From contig JALEFZ010000069.1 in NCBI GenBank assembly GCA_022760475.1, positions 62,001 to 126,000 on the forward strand: a DNA stretch of 64,000 nt, written 5' to 3'. Positions 60,881 to 64,000 of the stretch are shown here, piece after piece; the stretch's first letter is position 1; each line of letters opens with the position of its first letter. The notes under the pieces are model-generated. The model saw only the letters and a list, made by a program, of their open reading frames with translations, had not been told where the DNA came from and ran no database searches. Made by a program: the position numbers and the translations under genes. Source of the stretch: Bacteroidia bacterium. GTDB taxonomy: Bacteria; Bacteroidota; Bacteroidia; J057.

Positions 60881-63346
60881 TCAGGAAAGAAAATACCCAA
60901 TCCTAAGGATTTCTGCGAAAACACCTCCAGCGGTAACAATATTTCCTGCGCCTGGACCTTTGATCACCAAGGGTCTATCCTTGTAGCGTTCTGTGGTGAA
61001 CACAATCATGTTGTCACTTCCAGACAGTTGACGAAATGGATTTTCAGCTGTCACACTCTGCAAAGAGATATAAGCCTTCTCTCCTTCCAGGGTAGCAATA
61101 TACCTGAGTACCTTCCCTTCTGCCTTAACCCTATCCCTCTGATCTTCGAAGAATTGTTCATGTTTCTCCAACTCTTCCAGGAATGAAGCCACATCCGGTG
61201 CCTTTATACAAGCCTCTGGTAATATTTGTTCTACATCCAGATCTTCGGGTTCAAGTTTAAGTCCTGACTCTCTGGCCAAGATCAATAGTTTTCTAGCCAC
61301 ATCTTTTCCTGAAAGATCTGTACGAGGATCTGGTTCAGTATATCCTTTCTCCATGGCTTCTTTGACAATCTCATGGAATGGCCTATTTGTCTCTCCAAAT
61401 GAATTGAAAATGAAAGAAAGGGTACCTGAAAGGACTCCTTCAATCTGAAGTATCCTATCACCACTGGTAATCAAGTCGTTAAGTGTGGTAAGAACAGGTA
61501 ATCCTGCACCCACATTGGTCTCATAGAAAAACTTCACGCTGTTTTTCTCTGCCAGTTTTTTAAGGTAGGTGTATTGTTCGTATGGCCCAGAGACGGCGAC
61601 TTTATTGGGTGTTGATATTGAGATGGAATTTACCAGAATATGTTCGTAGAAAGGAATGGGCAATTCACTTGCAGTGTTGTCAATGAATACACTGTTTGGA
61701 AGATTCAAGGATATCATCCTTTCCACAAATAGTCCCAAATCACTCTGTTGGGTCGCATTTTCAAGTTTTTTCTCCCAAGCATCCAATTCAATTCCTTCTT
61801 TATTGAAAAGCATCTTTCTGGAATTGGCAAGGGCGACGACCCGAATATCAACAAAGAGGTTTTCCATCAGGTATTCTCTTTGCTCCAAGATTTGGTTGAT
61901 CAATGTACCTCCTACATTCCCTACTCCTACGATAAACAGGTTTAGTGTATAGTAATTAGAAAGAAAGAATACATCATGGACAGCATTTAAAGCCTTGCCT
62001 TCATCTTCCTTTCTAATAACAACCGAAATATTTCTTTCTGAGGAACCCTGAGCGGTAGCGATGATGTTGACCCCGTTTCTTCCCAATCCTGAGAAAAATT
62101 TCCCCGAGATGCCAGGCTGAGACTTCATGTTATCACCAATCGCAGCCACTACGGAAAGGCCATTCTCCACTTGAACGGAATTGATCATTTTTGCATTTCT
62201 TTCCAGGGCAAATTCTTCTTGTAGGGCATTCCTGGCACTTTCTGCGTCTTCAGGTTTGATGGCCAGAGATATCGCATGCTCAGAAGAGCCCTGGGTAATC
62301 AGGATCGCGTTGATATTCTCTCTGGATAATACATCAAACAGCCTTGCAGCCACATTGGAAGCTCCAAACAAAGCACTTCCAGCCAGTGTCAAGAGGGAGA
62401 TGTCCTTGATGGAAGTAATTCCTTTTACTGTATGCGGATAGGGTTCAGGCTTATCACTGATCAGGGTTCCAGAAGCATCGGGATTGAAAGAGTTTTTGAT
62501 CCTGACGGGAATCCTGTTTTCCAGTGCAGGAATGATGGTAGGTGGGTAAATTACCTTGGCACCAAAATGAGACATTTCAAGCGCTTCTTCGTAGGACATA
62601 CTACTTACAGGAAAAGCCTGTTCCACCTTCCTTGGATCGGCAGTAAGTACCCCGTCGACATCAGTCCAAATCTGGATCTCCTCTGCCTTAATAGCCGCAG
62701 CAACCAAAGAGGCTGTATAATCAGATCCTCCACGACCCAGGGTAGTAGTTACTCCATGCATATCTGAAGCAATGAAGCCTGTTATAATGGAAACTTTTCC
62801 CTGTGTTTCTTGAAAATGTTGCCTGATATTCTCGTAGGTTTTCTCTCGAAATACCTTTGCATGTCCATGAGAAGAATTTGTCCGAATCAAGTTCCTTGCA
62901 TCTACAAACATGGCAGAATAGCCTCTGCAAATTAAGATTTCGCTCAAGGTATATGCAGACATTCTTTCTCCAAATGAAAGAATAATATCCTCAGTCCTCC
63001 TGGTAAGGTCCCTGGTAAGGGATAAGCCATGGAGAAGACTCCCAAGGTTTTCTTTTGTTTCGATCAGTTCCTGAAGGATTCCAGGCCTTCTTTTTTCATC
63101 AAAAATATGTTGATGAATGGTTTGAATATGTTTGGCAGAAAATAGTTCCAGATAGCCTTTGTATTCCGGAGACCCTTTGGATGCCATGACACACATTTTC
63201 AACAACAAATCCGTCATTCCACCCATGGCTGACACTACAACACTTACCTCTTCTCCCCTTTCCAAACTGGATATGATGATTTTTGCAACAGCATCCATCC
63301 TGTCTGGATCTTTTACTGAAGAACCTCCAAACTTGAGTACTTTCAT
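60881..63346 (-). CDS. thrA: Bifunctional aspartate kinase/homoserine dehydrogenase
   Basis: 821 residues from ATG 63346, where MKVLKFGGSSVKDP is the standard start; the frame extends 38 more codons upstream without homology. The aspartokinase domain (1-290) has KFGGSSV and GRGGSDYTASL. Two ACT-type regions follow (about 300-455, with GVNIIATAQGSSERNIS). The homoserine dehydrogenase domain (about 465-815) has VGVGNVGGTLI, TPNKVAVSG, NVGAGLPVLTTL and GTLSFIFN. It makes homoserine for threonine and methionine, with feedback through the ACT part. The downstream threonine genes are not in this window. Confidence 0.95.
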   Translation of the reverse strand: MKVLKFGGSSVKDPDRMDAVAKIIISSLERGEEVSVVVSAMGGMTDLLLKMCVMASKGSPEYKGYLELFSAKHIQTIHQHIFDEKRRPGILQELIETKENLGSLLHGLSLTRDLTRRTEDIILSFGERMSAYTLSEILICRGYSAMFVDARNLIRTNSSHGHAKVFREKTYENIRQHFQETQGKVSIITGFIASDMHGVTTTLGRGGSDYTASLVAAAIKAEEIQIWTDVDGVLTADPRKVEQAFPVSSMSYEEALEMSHFGAKVIYPPTIIPALENRIPVRIKNSFNPDASGTLISDKPEPYPHTVKGITSIKDISLLTLAGSALFGASNVAARLFDVLSRENINAILITQGSSEHAISLAIKPEDAESARNALQEEFALERNAKMINSVQVENGLSVVAAIGDNMKSQPGISGKFFSGLGRNGVNIIATAQGSSERNISVVIRKEDEGKALNAVHDVFFLSNYYTLNLFIVGVGNVGGTLINQILEQREYLMENLFVDIRVVALANSRKMLFNKEGIELDAWEKKLENATQQSDLGLFVERMISLNLPNSVFIDNTASELPIPFYEHILVNSISISTPNKVAVSGPYEQYTYLKKLAEKNSVKFFYETNVGAGLPVLTTLNDLITSGDRILQIEGVLSGTLSFIFNSFGETNRPFHEIVKEAMEKGYTEPDPRTDLSGKDVARKLLILARESGLKLEPEDLDVEQILPEACIKAPDVASFLEELEKHEQFFEDQRDRVKAEGKVLRYIATLEGEKAYISLQSVTAENPFRQLSGSDNMIVFTTERYKDRPLVIKGPGAGNIVTAGGVFAEILRIGYFLS

Positions 63347-63491
63347 TTTGTAAAACCGTTTTCCTCGGCAACTATGCCTGCCTACGCAGTTGATTAAATT
63401 TCTATACGAACAAAGGCAAAAGATTGAAAACAAAAAAAAATTGAGGGTTAATTTTATCAAAATTTCAATTATGCCCTTATAAAAAACAAAA

Positions 63492-63528
63492 AGTCCCTTG
63501 CTATCTAATATAGAAGGGACTCCTTTTT
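63492..63528 (-). terminator. Terminator after carA
   Basis: AGTCCCTT (63492-63499) and AAGGGACT (63514-63521) with a 14-base loop. On the minus strand five T follow; on the plus strand CCTTTTTTG follows. It lies 16 bases beyond the carA stop and separates it from thrA. Confidence 0.75.
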
Positions 63529-63543
63529 TGTTTAAAAATTATT

Positions 63544-64000
63544 CTATACTGCCAACTCTTTACTTTCTTCCATCATTCTGATGAAGTCGTCGAAAAGGTA
63601 ATGGCTGTCGTGTGGTCCAGGAGAGGCTTCAGGGTGAAACTGAACAGAGAACGCCTGCTTGTTGCGAATTCTGATTCCTTCAATGCTGTTGTCATTCAGG
63701 TTAACGTGAGTAACAACTACCCTATCAGAATTTTCGATTTCCTCTTTGTTTACACCAAAACCATGATTTTGAGAAGTGATTTCACTTTTACCTGTTAACA
63801 GGTTTTTTACTGGATGGTTTGCTCCTCTGTGGCCATGGTGCATTTTGTAGGTAGAAACTCCATTGGCTAGGGCAAGAATTTGGTGGCCAAGGCAGATTCC
63901 AAATAGAGGCGTATCCGCTTCGAGGATTTGTTTAACAGTCTTTACTGCATAAGGCATAGCGGCTGGATCACCAGGTCCATTGGAGATGAAATAACCGTGT
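63544..64000 (-). CDS. carA: Carbamoyl-phosphate synthase small subunit, C-terminal part
   Basis: The minus-strand frame is open to the right edge (HGYFISNGPGDPAA before MPYAVKT), so the gene continues outside the window. The 152 visible residues are the end of the class I amidotransferase domain: SNGPGDP, GICLGHQILALA (nucleophile C), a HHGHRGANHPVKN loop specific for CarA, SQNHGFGV and FHPEASPGPHDSHYLFDDF (H and E of the triad). It supplies ammonia from glutamine for carbamoyl phosphate. It ends 198 bases before the thrA start. Confidence 0.96.
   Translation of the reverse strand, partial: HGYFISNGPGDPAAMPYAVKTVKQILEADTPLFGICLGHQILALANGVSTYKMHHGHRGANHPVKNLLTGKSEITSQNHGFGVNKEEIENSDRVVVTHVNLNDNSIEGIRIRNKQAFSVQFHPEASPGPHDSHYLFDDFIRMMEESKELAV

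Noticed and set aside
63347-63460. Extension of thrA by 38 codons
   Set aside because: The extra residues are hydrophobic/Cys-rich without similarity to the family, whose proteins begin at MKVLKFGGSS. I also looked for a threonine-rich leader peptide or attenuator here and saw none.
1-64000. Insertion sequences, integrases or attachment sites
   Set aside because: No transposase, integrase or terminal inverted repeat was seen; the only tRNA (Gly) has no integrase or repeated 3' end beside it.

Overview
The window reads as a chromosomal segment of a Bacteroidota bacterium, most likely of the order Cytophagales. Evidence for this: several secreted proteins carry type IX secretion (T9SS) sorting domains of both type A and type B; there are SprB-type repeats, a GIN-domain protein and a TPR/histidine kinase/receiver/AraC hybrid regulator; promoters match the Bacteroidota TTTG-N19-TAnnTTTG pattern; and menaquinone genes are of the futalosine type. 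The exact genus cannot be read from the sequence. I see no insertion sequence, prophage, CRISPR array or plasmid function. Housekeeping genes are spread evenly among accessory ones.

Layout. 1-8.1 kb: the end of a T9SS type A protein, a BioD-like/DRTGG ATPase, a membrane fatty-acid hydroxylase, a small membrane protein, and a three-gene operon of gamma-glutamyltransferase, FAD amine oxidoreductase and class V aminotransferase. 8.2-15.4 kb: an FKBP lipoprotein, a Gfo/Idh/MocA dehydrogenase, threonine aldolase, a membrane protein, a GIN-domain protein, a histone-deacetylase-like hydrolase and a LemA-TPM-TPM cluster. 15.4-24.3 kb: a T9SS type A protein, a 1381-residue protein built almost entirely of YadA-head-like repeats, and a divergent 960-residue hybrid sensor/AraC regulator. 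24.4-34.2 kb: ffh, then two tandem giant T9SS type B proteins (DUF7948/SBBP/PKD). 34.4-44.2 kb: smpB, an MtnK-like kinase, a SIR2-family protein, an alpha/beta hydrolase, a methyltransferase plus UbiA-like pair, folK, sppA, tRNA-Gly(GCC), rpe and small membrane proteins. 44.3-53.9 kb: an SprB-repeat adhesin, a LuxR-type regulator, two SDR proteins, an FtsX/LolE-type permease, rbfA, an MsbA-like ABC exporter, a lipoprotein and a cyclophilin. 53.9-64 kb: a SNF2 helicase, the mqnE-phosphatase-mqnA operon, two tandem cytochrome c genes (the first broken by a stop codon), thrA and the end of carA.

Themes. Cell-surface display dominates the accessory content: five T9SS substrates, one giant head-repeat protein and one GIN protein. 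The mqnE and mqnA genes feed menaquinone synthesis and lie next to the small cytochrome c genes, so respiration-related genes are grouped. The observations most worth following up are the interrupted cytochrome c gene and its decayed haem-ligand positions, the giant head-repeat protein with its neighbours, the repeat-rich leader of the mqn operon, the stand-alone SIR2 protein, and an intrinsic terminator that sits in the leader of the T9SS type B pair. No single locus stands out as a clearly new multi-gene system.
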